DNA of 64,000 bases from Bacillota bacterium LX-D (GTDB lineage Bacteria > Bacillota > DUOV01 > Zhaonellaceae): assembly GCA_031628995.1 (NCBI GenBank), contig JAVLUO010000011.1, forward strand, positions 1 to 64,000, in the 5' to 3' direction. Within the stretch, counting starts at the first letter, position 1. Each line of letters opens with the position of its first letter. Made by a program: the position numbers and the translations under genes. Shown in pieces: positions 43,594 to 52,838 of the stretch. Under the pieces are notes generated by a model. It had not been told where the DNA came from. It made no database searches and was given only the letters and a program-made list of their open reading frames with translations.

Positions 43594-44727
43594 ATGAATA
43601 AAATTAATCTTTTATATTTAGTAAGGCCAGTGGCAGGTGGCATTAAAACTCATCTTATAAATCTTTGCAATGGATTAGAAGAAGAAAAATATAATATATA
43701 TTTAGCTACTCCAAATATCCAAGATTTTATTCCCCATTTACCGAAACAAAATGTACAGTTATTGTCCTGTGGGATAACGGGCAATTTGAATTTACCGTTA
43801 GATTATAAGGTTGTACATGAAATTGCTCATTTTTTGAGACAGTACCATATTCAAATTATCCATACCCATGGCTTTAAAGCAAGTTTACTAGGACGTATTG
43901 CTGCCCGAATGGTAAAAACCCCAATTGTAATAACAACTGCTCATAATTTTATTTATAATAACTTAAATAATAGCATAACAAAATTATTGGTTAGAAATTT
44001 GCAAAAAAAATTAGCTACCGGTACTGATCATTTTATTGCCGTTTCCCAGGCTTTAGCGGAAGATATTATTAAAAATGAAGGAATTTTGCCTAAAAAGGTT
44101 ACCACGATATATAATGGAATAGATACTAGAATTCAACGAAAACGAATTATACTTCTAGAAAATTTAATTGACCCTTCGTTTCAAAATATTGTTGTGATTG
44201 CGCGCCTCATACCTGAAAAAGGTGTACATTTATTTATACAGATGTCTAAAATAATTGCAAATTTATTCCCACTTGCCAGGTTTTATATTATTGGTGATGG
44301 CCCAGAGAAAAATAATTTAAAATTGCAAGTTAAGGAATATGATTTAGAGGAAAAAATATTTTTCTTGGGTTATAGAAATGATGTTGCCGATTTGCTTTCT
44401 CAATTTAAAATAGTTGTTATACCTTCATTAAACGAAGGTTTATCTGTAACTGCTTTAGAAGCAATGTTAGCACAAAGGGCAATTGTTGCTTCAAATGTTG
44501 GCGGACTTCCTGAATTAATTGAACATGGAAAAACAGGTCTCCTTTTTTCGAAAGGAAATGTAATTGAAGGGGCAAATCAAATTATCAATTTACTTAACAA
44601 TAAAAATTTAGCAGCTTATCTAGCTCATAATGCATTGCAAAAGGTTCTAAAAAATTTTAGTCGAGAAAAAATGTGTCAAGAAACAAGTGAGATTTACGAA
44701 CATTATTATCTAGTAAAGAAATTATAA
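43594..44727 (+). CDS. glycosyltransferase family 4 protein
   Basis: This 377-residue GT-B-fold enzyme has an N-terminal acceptor domain beginning LLYLVRPVAGGIKTHLINL and a C-terminal nucleotide-sugar domain. Donor-site motifs are VIARLIPEKGVHLFIQMSK and the EX7E element in NEGLSVTALEAMLAQRAIVASNVGGLPELI. The acceptor is unknown; with galU downstream it may use UDP-glucose for a cell-envelope glycan or glycolipid. Ribosome site ATCGGTGG. Confidence 0.85.
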   Translation: MNKINLLYLVRPVAGGIKTHLINLCNGLEEEKYNIYLATPNIQDFIPHLPKQNVQLLSCGITGNLNLPLDYKVVHEIAHFLRQYHIQIIHTHGFKASLLGRIAARMVKTPIVITTAHNFIYNNLNNSITKLLVRNLQKKLATGTDHFIAVSQALAEDIIKNEGILPKKVTTIYNGIDTRIQRKRIILLENLIDPSFQNIVVIARLIPEKGVHLFIQMSKIIANLFPLARFYIIGDGPEKNNLKLQVKEYDLEEKIFFLGYRNDVADLLSQFKIVVIPSLNEGLSVTALEAMLAQRAIVASNVGGLPELIEHGKTGLLFSKGNVIEGANQIINLLNNKNLAAYLAHNALQKVLKNFSREKMCQETSEIYEHYYLVKKL

Positions 44728-44853
44728 GAAAAACTTTTTTAAGTAATGAGACATATTGTTTTTGAATAAATTATATTACGTTGACATTAATATGCTGATT
44801 TTTTTTTATTTTACTGCTTTTGGCCTTAAAATAGTAGTGTAGGGGGTTAGAAA

Positions 44854-45771
44854 GTGAAAGTCAAAAAAGCAATAATACCAGCTGCTGGGCTGGGAACGAG
44901 GTTTCTACCTGCGACAAAAGCACAACCTAAGGAAATGTTACCAATTGTTGACAAGCCAGCTATTCAATATATTGTTGAGGAAGCTGTAGCGTCGGGTATT
45001 GAAGATATACTTATTGTAACAGGCCGTAATAAAAGAGCTATAGAAGATCATTTTGATCGCTCAATTGAACTAGAAATTCAGCTCAAGGGAAAAAACTCCA
45101 CTAAGCTTTTAAATCAAGTTGTAGAAATATCCGAAATGGCAGATATTCACTATATTAGACAGAAGGAAACCAAAGGACTAGGACACGCGGTTTATTGTGC
45201 TCGTAAATTCATAGGAAATGAACCATTTGCTGTTCTCTTAGGTGATGATATTATTTCAAGTAAAATTCCCTGTTTAAAACAAATGTTAGAAATTCATGAT
45301 CAGTTAGGAGGAACCATTTTAGGTATCAAAGAAGTATCAGCAGAAGAGGTAAATAAATACGGTATTTTAGATGCGCAATTTATAAAAAAAGGATTGCACC
45401 GAGTAACTAATTTAGTAGAGAAACCAAAAGCGGAGGAAGCTCCCTCAAGTTTAGCTGTAATGGGTAGGTATATTATCCAGCCAGAAATTTTTTCAATCTT
45501 AGAACAAACTCCTCCAGGTTCAGGCGGTGAAATCCAGCTTACTGATGCACTAAAGGAGTTATGTAAAACTCAGCCTATTTACGGATATGAATTTTTAGGA
45601 CGCAGATATGATATAGGCGACAAGCTAGGATTTTTAATGGCAACAATTGAATTCGCTTTACAACGTGAAGATTTAACTCCTAGCTTTAGTAAATATTTAG
45701 CAGAGTTAAAATTTAACCTAACTTCTCCATATCTTGAGGAAACTGCAGCAACCATGGCTGAGAAAGACTAA
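44854..45771 (+). CDS. galU: UTP-glucose-1-phosphate uridylyltransferase
   Basis: GalU makes UDP-glucose from UTP and glucose 1-phosphate. The 305-residue protein has AIIPAAGLGTRFLPATKAQPKEMLP, IVDKPAIQYIVEEAV, LGDDIISSK, VEKPKAEEAPSSLAVMGRYI and GGEIQLTDAL. The GTG start follows AGGGGG. It has its own gap upstream (126 bases, with a TTGACA at 44781 but a poor -10). Its stop codon is inside the terminator stem. Confidence 0.95.
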   Translation: MKVKKAIIPAAGLGTRFLPATKAQPKEMLPIVDKPAIQYIVEEAVASGIEDILIVTGRNKRAIEDHFDRSIELEIQLKGKNSTKLLNQVVEISEMADIHYIRQKETKGLGHAVYCARKFIGNEPFAVLLGDDIISSKIPCLKQMLEIHDQLGGTILGIKEVSAEEVNKYGILDAQFIKKGLHRVTNLVEKPKAEEAPSSLAVMGRYIIQPEIFSILEQTPPGSGGEIQLTDALKELCKTQPIYGYEFLGRRYDIGDKLGFLMATIEFALQREDLTPSFSKYLAELKFNLTSPYLEETAATMAEKD

Positions 45772-45794
45772 AAGTTTTGACTTTTAGTCTTTTT
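45763..45794 (+). terminator. intrinsic terminator overlapping the galU stop
   Basis: AAAGACTAAAAG and CTTTTAGTCTTT form a 12-bp stem with a TTTTGA loop, followed by a T run. The intron begins 5 bases after the T run (AGTTG, then GTGCG at 45800). Confidence 0.9.
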
Positions 45795-45799
45795 AGTTG

Positions 45800-46582
45800 G
45801 TGCGCTCGGCATGGGCGCTTGCTTGTCGGTGAAAGTCCGATACGGGGGTTGATAGTGCCAACCGTTAGCCTAAGACAAGGGTGTCCATCGTGAGGTGGAA
45901 TCTAAAGGAAGCCGGCGGCAAAGCTCTGGATAAAGAACTTGAAACAAGAGGCCTGAAATTCTGCCGTTATGCAGACGACTGTAACATCTACGTTAAAAGT
46001 CGTAAAGCAGCAAACAGAGTAATGGCAAGCATCACTAAATTCATTGAAGGAGAGTTAAAACTCAAGGTCAATAAAAAGAAAAGCACAGTGGATAGACCTT
46101 GGAAACTTAATTCTTAAGTTTTTCCTTTTACCATAAAAAGGGTGGAATAAGAGTGCACCCGAAGCCCGTTAAGAAATTTAAGCAAAAACTAAAAAAGCTA
46201 AAGGCAGAAGCAACGCTATGAGTATGGAGCAAAGAATGTTAAAGCTAAAACAGTGCATAACAGGATGGGCTAATTACTTTAGCATTGCAGATTTGGGAAC
46301 TCTTGCAAAACAATGGATGAGTGGCTGAGAAGAATACCAGTTTGAGAAAATATCTATGACAACCTGGCATAACTCCGCAAACCCATTGATAAGTATGGCC
46401 TTACCAAACAGTTGGTTTAAGGAATAGGGTTAATTGATTTGGAAACATAAAATGTCGGCGTTTTGTCTCACTTCTACGAGAAGTGACTGAGGTCTATCAG
46501 GAGCCGTATACGAGGCCCGTACGTACGGTTCTGTGAGAAGGATAAAGCCGAAGCAAATTATTTTGGCTTTACCTTACTCGAT
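45800..46582 (+). mobile_element. decayed group II intron with truncated reverse transcriptase
   Basis: The 5' end GTGCGCTCGGCATGGGCGC is intact, and domain I continues to about 45925. There a deletion joins it to the middle of a reverse-transcriptase/maturase gene. Domain V lies at 46501-46541, and the 3' end is TTACTCGAT at 46582. The intron lies directly downstream of the galU terminator in the same TTTTTAGTTG context as the 18137 scar. At under 800 bases it is far shorter than a complete element of about 1.9 kb, so it cannot make its own protein. Confidence 0.9.
45929..46340 (+). pseudogene. group II intron reverse transcriptase/maturase remnant
   Basis: An open stretch to 46117 encodes DKELETRGLKFCRYADDCNIYV, the YADD catalytic motif of the reverse transcriptase, then KLKVNKKKSTVDRPWKL. 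It stops there. Maturase X-domain pieces reappear downstream (VHPKPVKKFKQKL from 46154, MEQRMLKLKQCITGWANYF from 46224, MDEWLRRIP near 46314) in shifted frames. The gene lacks its N-terminal half and has at least two frameshifts, so it is non-functional. Apparent codons upstream of 45929 are intron domain I, not protein. Confidence 0.88.
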
Positions 46583-46665
46583 CTATAAATTTACCTTTAA
46601 ACTTTCGCTTAGATATTAAATTAATTATAATAATGGTAATATCACTTTTAGATGGGGAGATTAAC

Positions 46666-47352
46666 ATGAAATTAGTTTTCCATGGGCATTCATGTTTTGA
46701 AATATGCTTAGCTCAAGATAATATTATAATTGATCCCTGGCTTAATAATAACCCTCAGGCAAAGGTTAGACCAGAAGAGATAAATGTTTCCGCAGTTCTA
46801 GTTACCCATGGGCATAGTGACCATTTAGGCGATGCTATTTATATTGCCCGAAATAACAATGCGCTACTTATTGCTCCATTTGAATTGGCTAGCTACTGCA
46901 ATAATTTTGGGGTTAGAACTCATGGGATGCATATTGGAGGAGCTAACCGCTTTTCTTTTGGCAAAGTTAAGTTGACTCAAGCTTTACATGGTTCAGCTGT
47001 GATAGAAGATAAAAACATAATATATACAGGAAACCCCTGTGGATTTATTTTAGAATTAGAGGGGAAAACCGTTTATCATGCTGGAGATACGGGACTTTTT
47101 GGAGATATGCAGTTAATTGGCAAAAACTACAATATTGACGTTGCACTTTTACCTATTGGGGATAATTTTACAATGGGAATTGATGATGCAGTACAGGCAG
47201 TTGAGTTTTTACGTCCTAAAGTTGTTATTCCAATGCATTATAATACTTTTTCTTTAATTACTCAAAATGTACAAGAATTTGTAGAAAAAGTTAAACTTTG
47301 CAATTGTTCTGAAGCAATACCTCTACAATCAGGCAATGCTTTTACGTTATAA
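46666..47352 (+). CDS. UPF0173 metal-dependent hydrolase (metallo-beta-lactamase fold)
   Basis: The protein is about 228 residues with the binuclear metal site HGHSDHLGDA (HxHxDH) near residue 50, an early FHGHSCFEI histidine, YHAGDTGLFGDM and a late VIPMHYNTF. It belongs to the small MBL-fold UPF0173 family (YtkL); the natural substrate is unknown. ATG 46666 has GGGGAG 8 bases upstream; a longer in-frame extension to 46633 has no site. It follows the decayed intron by 84 bases. Confidence 0.9.
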   Translation: MKLVFHGHSCFEICLAQDNIIIDPWLNNNPQAKVRPEEINVSAVLVTHGHSDHLGDAIYIARNNNALLIAPFELASYCNNFGVRTHGMHIGGANRFSFGKVKLTQALHGSAVIEDKNIIYTGNPCGFILELEGKTVYHAGDTGLFGDMQLIGKNYNIDVALLPIGDNFTMGIDDAVQAVEFLRPKVVIPMHYNTFSLITQNVQEFVEKVKLCNCSEAIPLQSGNAFTL

Positions 47353-47394
47353 TTTTGATATAATTAAATAGTTATGGTTGAAGAAAGATGGTGA

Positions 47395-48036
47395 GTGCAA
47401 GCATTGATTAAGTATTTTCCAGTCTTACTAGATTTAACGCAAAAAAAATGCCTAGTAATCGGTGGCGGAGAAGTTGCGCAACGTAAAGTTTTTTCTTTAT
47501 TAGAATGCGATGCTGAAATTGTTTTAATTAGTCCTACAATAACTGAGAAATTACAATATCTTGTAAAAAACCATAAGATTAGTTATATACCTAGGGAATA
47601 CAATCCTAAAGATTTGGGTTTACCGTTTATTGTTATTTGTGCAACTGGAAATACAGAACTTAATTTAGCTATCGCTGCCGAATGTTCTAAACGTAACATT
47701 TTAGTAAATGTAGTAGACAGCCCTGACAGTGGTAATTTTATTGTGCCGGCTGCCATACGTAGAGGAGACTTATGTATCAGTATATCTACCGGGGGGCATA
47801 GTCCTGCTCTCTCTAAAAAGATTAGGCAACAGTTAGAAAGTCAGTTTGGGGAAGAATATATAAAATATCTTGATTTAATGGAGGAAATGCGTAAAACAGT
47901 TATTGAAAATATCCCTGAACAAAAAAAACGTGCGGAAATATTTAAAAAATTAGTTGATAGTGATATTTTGGACTTACTCAAAACAGGACAAGATCAACTT
48001 GCTAAGGAGAGAGCTAAGCAATGTATATCGTTGTAG
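47395..48036 (+). CDS. sirC: precorrin-2 dehydrogenase / sirohydrochlorin ferrochelatase-like protein
   Basis: The 213-residue protein has the NAD site VIGGGEVAQRKVFSLL and the conserved VVDSPDSGNFIVPAAIRRGDLCISISTGGHSPALSKKIRQQLE of the CysG N-domain/SirC/Met8p family. The reaction is NAD-dependent oxidation of precorrin-2 to sirohydrochlorin. GTG 47395 is the start. It overlaps hemA by 16 bases, the usual order in Firmicutes. Confidence 0.9.
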   Translation: MQALIKYFPVLLDLTQKKCLVIGGGEVAQRKVFSLLECDAEIVLISPTITEKLQYLVKNHKISYIPREYNPKDLGLPFIVICATGNTELNLAIAAECSKRNILVNVVDSPDSGNFIVPAAIRRGDLCISISTGGHSPALSKKIRQQLESQFGEEYIKYLDLMEEMRKTVIENIPEQKKRAEIFKKLVDSDILDLLKTGQDQLAKERAKQCISL

Positions 48037-49337
48037 TTGGGTTGAACCATAAAACAGCACCTGTGGAAGTAAGAGAAAAGTTATCTTTTTCACATTCAGA
48101 ATTATCAACAGCCCTAGACCAATTAAAAAAATGTGGTTATATTAATGGATGTGCTATCCTTTCTACCTGCAATAGAACTGAAGTATATGCATCTGTTAGT
48201 GATATTGAGCTTGGATTACTAGAAATTTATTCATTGTTAAGTCTAAGTTGTAGTTTACAAGTAGAAAATTTAAAAGAGTATTTATATGTGTTTAATGATT
48301 ATGATGCTGTTAAGCATTTGTTTAATGTTGCTGCTGGTTTAGATTCTATGATATTAGGTGAAACTCAAATTTTAGGGCAGGTAAGAGAAGCGTATTTGGA
48401 AGCCTGTAATTATGGTTCAACAAACGGTGTTTTGAATAATCTTTTCCAACAAGCTATTTCTGTTGGCAAAAGAGTTCGAACAGAAACTAAAATTGATCAG
48501 AGTGCTGTTTCTATAAGTTATGCTGCTGTTGAACTCGCCAAAAAATACTTTGGTAACTTGAATGGACGTACAGTCTTAGTAATGGGTGCGGGCAAAATGA
48601 GCGAGTTAACAGTTAGATATTTAGTAGCAAATGGTGTTTCAACCGTATTAGTTACAAATCGTTCTTATGAAAAAGCATGTAATTTAGCAGGAGAATTTGG
48701 TGGAATAGCTGTAAGATTTGACGAACTAAACAATTACTTACCTACATCTGATATTTTAATTAGTTGTACTTCAGCCCCTCACTATATACTCAAAAAACAA
48801 GAATTGGAAATTATGCTGGCAGATAGGTCTGAGGCTATTCTTTTAGTTGATATAGCCGTACCTAGAGATATTGATCCCCAGGTAGCAGAAATTCCATTAG
48901 TTAGGTTATATGACATTGATGATTTACACGATGTAGTTGAGCAGAATTTAGAAGAAAGAAAGCAAATTGCTATAATTGCAGAAAATATTATTAGTGAAGA
49001 GATAAATGTTTTTTTTGATTGGTTAAATTCTTTGTTTGTTGTTCCTACAGTTATATCTTTAAAAAGAAAAGCTATAAAAATAAAGGAGCAAGAACTTGCA
49101 AGAGCCTTACGCCGTTTATCTTCACTGACAGAAAAGGAAAAAAATATTATAGCTTCCATGGCTAATTCTATTGTTAATCAATTAGTACATGATCCAATTG
49201 TTAATTTAAAGAATTATGCGTCAACTCAACAAGGTCATTTATATACGGAAGTGTTGCAAAATCTTTTTAATTTAGATGTTCAAGATTTACCACCAACAAA
49301 CCAGGTTAATATAAAAAAGAAACTTAAACTTAAGTAG
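48021..49337 (+). CDS. hemA: glutamyl-tRNA reductase
   Basis: HemA reduces glutamyl-tRNA to glutamate 1-semialdehyde, the first step of C5-pathway tetrapyrrole synthesis. The 438-residue protein begins VVVGLNHKTAPVEVREKLSF; the catalytic cysteine is C50 in ILSTCNRTEVYA. Other motifs are GLDSMILGETQILGQVREAY and VLVMGAGKMSELTVRYL (NADPH domain). The tRNA-Glu it needs is encoded at 55270-55345. Confidence 0.96.
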   Translation: MYIVVVGLNHKTAPVEVREKLSFSHSELSTALDQLKKCGYINGCAILSTCNRTEVYASVSDIELGLLEIYSLLSLSCSLQVENLKEYLYVFNDYDAVKHLFNVAAGLDSMILGETQILGQVREAYLEACNYGSTNGVLNNLFQQAISVGKRVRTETKIDQSAVSISYAAVELAKKYFGNLNGRTVLVMGAGKMSELTVRYLVANGVSTVLVTNRSYEKACNLAGEFGGIAVRFDELNNYLPTSDILISCTSAPHYILKKQELEIMLADRSEAILLVDIAVPRDIDPQVAEIPLVRLYDIDDLHDVVEQNLEERKQIAIIAENIISEEINVFFDWLNSLFVVPTVISLKRKAIKIKEQELARALRRLSSLTEKEKNIIASMANSIVNQLVHDPIVNLKNYASTQQGHLYTEVLQNLFNLDVQDLPPTNQVNIKKKLKLK

Positions 49338-49361
49338 CACCAATAAATTGGGGGGAGAAGA

Positions 49362-50303
49362 GTGCGGGAGATAGTAATTGGAACTAGGGAAAGCGCTTTG
49401 GCATTATGGCAGACTAATTGGGTTGTTGAACGATTACGTGCTAGAAACCCAGAATACACTTTTAGAATTAAAAAAATTAAAACACAAGGAGATAAAATTT
49501 TAGATGTTGCCTTAGCTAAAATTGGCGATAAAGGACTATTTACTAAAGAAATAGAAATGGCTATGTTGAACAAAGAAATTGATTTAGCCGTCCATAGCAT
49601 GAAAGACTTGCCAACAGTGCTTCCACTAGGGTTAAAAATTGGTGCAATTTGTGAGCGTACCGATTCAAGAGATGTAGTATTATCCCTTAAAAACTACAGC
49701 TTAGATTCTTTACCTAAAGGAGCTAAAGTTGGAACTAGTAGTTTACGCAGAAAATCACAGCTTTTAAATTATAGGCCAGATTTAAAAATTGAAGATTTAA
49801 GAGGCAACCTTAATACTAGAATTTCAAAATTAGAACAAGAAGGGTTCGAAGCAATTATTTTAGCGGCTGCTGGTGTCAAAAGAATGGGTTTCGAACACCT
49901 TATTACTCAAGTTATACCAAACCATATTTGTCTCCCAGCTGTTGGACAAGGTTCCATTGGAGTTGAAATACGGTCCGATGATGAAGAAATTTATAATATT
50001 ACTCAAAAAATCGCTCATTCCGAATCTTCTTTAGCAATTGAAGCAGAACGTGCTTTTTTAAAAACTCTAGAAGGAGGATGTCAAATACCAATTGGTGCTT
50101 TTGGTGAAATAGTTGGAAATGAATTATCTTTGGTTGGATTAGTAGCTAGTTTAGATGGTAAAAAAATTATTAGAGATAAAGTCACAGGTTTAAGCGCTCA
50201 ACCTGAAAAAATTGGTCAGTGTTTGGCAGAGAAATTACTGCAAAAAGGGGCAGATGTTATTTTAAATGATGTGAGACGGGAGATTGAGAATAGTGGCAAA
50301 TAA
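49362..50303 (+). CDS. hemC: porphobilinogen deaminase
   Basis: HemC polymerises four porphobilinogens into hydroxymethylbilane on a dipyrromethane cofactor. The cofactor cysteine is C240 in LEGGCQIPIGAFG. The 313-residue protein starts REIVIGTRESALALWQT and has AVHSMKDLPT and GTSSLRRKSQL. The GTG start follows GGGGGGAG. It overlaps the next gene by a few bases. Confidence 0.96.
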   Translation: MREIVIGTRESALALWQTNWVVERLRARNPEYTFRIKKIKTQGDKILDVALAKIGDKGLFTKEIEMAMLNKEIDLAVHSMKDLPTVLPLGLKIGAICERTDSRDVVLSLKNYSLDSLPKGAKVGTSSLRRKSQLLNYRPDLKIEDLRGNLNTRISKLEQEGFEAIILAAAGVKRMGFEHLITQVIPNHICLPAVGQGSIGVEIRSDDEEIYNITQKIAHSESSLAIEAERAFLKTLEGGCQIPIGAFGEIVGNELSLVGLVASLDGKKIIRDKVTGLSAQPEKIGQCLAEKLLQKGADVILNDVRREIENSGK

Positions 50304-51810
50304 AGGATATGTATATTTAGTTGGTGCTGGTCCAGGGGACCCAGGACTTTTAACAATTAAAGGACAGCAATGTATACAGAAAGCAGATGTTGTAGTATAT
50401 GACCGCCTAGTAGGGAAAAAATTACTTGGTTATGTTCGCTCTGATGCAGAACTTATTTACGTAGGTAAATCGCCTGAAAGGCATACCTTACGTCAAGAAG
50501 AGATAAATGAACTATTATTAAAGAAGGCTTTAGAAGGGAAAATAGTTACCAGACTAAAGGGAGGGGATCCCTTTGTTTTTGGTAGGGGTGGAGAAGAAGC
50601 AGAAATACTTCAGGAAAATGGAGTGCAATTTGAAATTGTGCCTGGAATAACTTCAGCCATAGCTGTTCCTGCTTATGCAGGCATACCTGTAACTCACCGC
50701 AATTGTACATCAACTATTGGTATTGTGACAGGTAATGAAGATCCAACTAAAGAAGATTCAAGTATTTCCTGGGATAAAATTGCTACTGGCATGGGTACAC
50801 TTGTTTTTTTAATGGGTATGGCAAATTTACCTAAAATTGTACATAAATTAGTAACTAATGGAAGATCGGCTGATACTCCTGTAGCTTTAATCAGGTGGGG
50901 GACAAGGCCGGAGCAAGAAACTTTAGTCGGTACTTTATCTGATATAGTAGCAAAAGCTGAAAAAGTTGGCTTTAAAAATCCTGCAATTATTATTGTGGGT
51001 GAAGTAGTTACCTTAAGAGATAAACTGCAGTGGTTTGAGCAAAAACCTCTATTTGGCAAAAGAATTGTTGTTACTAGATCCCGAGAACAAGCTAGTGCTT
51101 TAACAAACTGTTTAGAACAACTAGGTGCGGAAGTCGTTGAATTCCCTACAATTGAAATTACTCCCCCTGCAGACTATTCTCTATTAGATCAAGAGCTAGA
51201 GAATATTGCAAGCTATAAATGGATTATATTTACTAGTGCCAATGGTGTTCGAGCATTCTTTAAACGTCTGCGGGATTTAAAAATGGACATCAGGAGTCTT
51301 TACGGCATCAACATTTGTGCTATTGGCCCCAAAACTTCTGAAGCTTTAGAAAACTATGGTTTATGTGTTGAATATGTACCTGAGGAATTTGTAGCGGAAG
51401 CAGTTATTGCTGGTTTACAAGATAAAATAACAGAAGGGGATAAAGTGTTATTACCGCGGGCTGACATTGCACGCAAAGTGCTGCCTGAAGCCTTGAAAAA
51501 GATAGGGGCAGAGATTACAGAAGTGGCTGTTTATAGAACTGTTAGATCTGAAAATAACTTACCAATGTTACTTGAGTTATTTGAGAATAATCAAATTGAT
51601 ATTATTACCTTTACAAGCTCATCTACAGTTAGAAATTTTATTGAAACCCTACCGCAAGGCCAAAAATTAGATTTATTAAATAAGCCGAAAATTGCCTGTA
51701 TCGGTCCTATAACTGCGCAAACTGCCAAAGATTTTGGATTAGATGTCCATATTGTAGCATCTGAATATACAATCGAAGGTTTAGTACAGGCATTAGTTAA
51801 GTCTAAGTAA
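50293..51810 (+). CDS. cobA/hemD: uroporphyrinogen-III C-methyltransferase / uroporphyrinogen-III synthase fusion
   Basis: Residues about 1-245 are SUMT (CobA), with VYLVGAGPGDPGLLTIKG, RLKGGDPFVFGRGGEEAE and VVPGITSAIAVPAYAGIPVTHR-type sequence. It methylates uroporphyrinogen III to precorrin-2. Residues about 255-505 are HemD, with IVVTRSREQASALTNCLEQLGAEV and ITFTSSSTVRNFIE. The fusion makes and immediately commits uroporphyrinogen III to corrinoid or siroheme. GTG 50293 is preferred (GGGAG 10 bases upstream) over TTG 50284. Confidence 0.95.
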   Translation: MANKGYVYLVGAGPGDPGLLTIKGQQCIQKADVVVYDRLVGKKLLGYVRSDAELIYVGKSPERHTLRQEEINELLLKKALEGKIVTRLKGGDPFVFGRGGEEAEILQENGVQFEIVPGITSAIAVPAYAGIPVTHRNCTSTIGIVTGNEDPTKEDSSISWDKIATGMGTLVFLMGMANLPKIVHKLVTNGRSADTPVALIRWGTRPEQETLVGTLSDIVAKAEKVGFKNPAIIIVGEVVTLRDKLQWFEQKPLFGKRIVVTRSREQASALTNCLEQLGAEVVEFPTIEITPPADYSLLDQELENIASYKWIIFTSANGVRAFFKRLRDLKMDIRSLYGINICAIGPKTSEALENYGLCVEYVPEEFVAEAVIAGLQDKITEGDKVLLPRADIARKVLPEALKKIGAEITEVAVYRTVRSENNLPMLLELFENNQIDIITFTSSSTVRNFIETLPQGQKLDLLNKPKIACIGPITAQTAKDFGLDVHIVASEYTIEGLVQALVKSK

Positions 51811-51843
51811 GGTAAAGCAAAATATTTTATTGGGGGTTATATT

Positions 51844-52824
51844 ATGCCTGAATATCCTATTTATAGACCTAGAAGGTTACGTAAAACTGAAACATTACGC
51901 AACCTTGTACGGGAAACAGAGTTACAACTAAAAAATTTAATTTACCCAGTATTTGTTATTGGGGGGAAAAAAGTTAGGAATCCTATAAAATCTATGCCTG
52001 GCGTTAGCCAATTATCAGTCGATGAACTGTTAATAGAGGTTAGAGAAGTTGTAAGTTTAGGAATCCAGTCAGTTATTTTATTTGGTATTCCTGACGTGAA
52101 AGACCCTTTGGGCAAAGAAGCATATTCAGAGAATGGAATTGTGCAACAGGCAATTAGAGCATTAAAAAAAGAATTTCCCCACTTACTAGTTATTACTGAT
52201 GTTTGCCTCTGCGAATTTACCGACCATGGCCATTGCGGTGTAGTTAAGAACGGGCAAGTAATTAATGACGAAAGCCTGGACCTTCTTGCTAAAACAGCTC
52301 TTTCCCATGTCCAAGCTGGGGCAGATATGGTTGCGCCATCAGATATGATGGACGGTAGAGTCAAAGCTATTCGACAACGTTTAGATGAGCACGGCTATAA
52401 GGATATTCCTATTATGGCCTATTCCGCAAAATATGCTTCAGCTTATTATGGCCCTTTCAGAGATGCTGCAGAATCTACTCCTCAATTTGGCGATCGTAAA
52501 AGTTATCAAATGGACCCTGCCAATCGGGAAGAAGCATTGCGGGAAGTTGAACTTGACATTCAAGAAGGTGCGGATATTATTATGGTCAAACCAGCTTTAG
52601 CCTATTTGGATATTATCAGGCTAGTTCATGATAATTTTAATTACCCTCTAGCTTGTTATAATGTAAGCGGAGAATATTCAATGATTAAAGCAACTGCACA
52701 ACAAGGCTGGATTGATGAAAAAAAAGTTGTTCTAGAAACTTTACTTGGAATGCGTAGAGCAGGTGCAAGTATGATTATTACTTATTTTGCTAAGGATGTG
52801 GCACGCTGGCTTAAGGAAAAATAA
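51844..52824 (+). CDS. hemB: delta-aminolevulinic acid dehydratase (porphobilinogen synthase)
   Basis: HemB condenses two aminolevulinates. The 326-residue protein has the zinc-type cysteine cluster [29 protein letters not shown], the Schiff-base lysine regions [21 protein letters not shown] and [20 protein letters not shown] site precedes the ATG. Confidence 0.96.
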   Translation: MPEYPIYRPRRLRKTETLRNLVRETELQLKNLIYPVFVIGGKKVRNPIKSMPGVSQLSVDELLIEVREVVSLGIQSVILFGIPDVKDPLGKEAYSENGIVQQAIRALKKEFPHLLVITDVCLCEFTDHGHCGVVKNGQVINDESLDLLAKTALSHVQAGADMVAPSDMMDGRVKAIRQRLDEHGYKDIPIMAYSAKYASAYYGPFRDAAESTPQFGDRKSYQMDPANREEALREVELDIQEGADIIMVKPALAYLDIIRLVHDNFNYPLACYNVSGEYSMIKATAQQGWIDEKKVVLETLLGMRRAGASMIITYFAKDVARWLKEK

Positions 52825-52838
52825 AAGGGGGCAGGATA

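Noticed and set aside
45881-46117. A 78-codon reverse-transcriptase protein as a functional gene
   Set aside because: Its first 16 codons are intron domain I and the rest is a fragment with the N- and C-terminal reverse-transcriptase parts missing or frameshifted.
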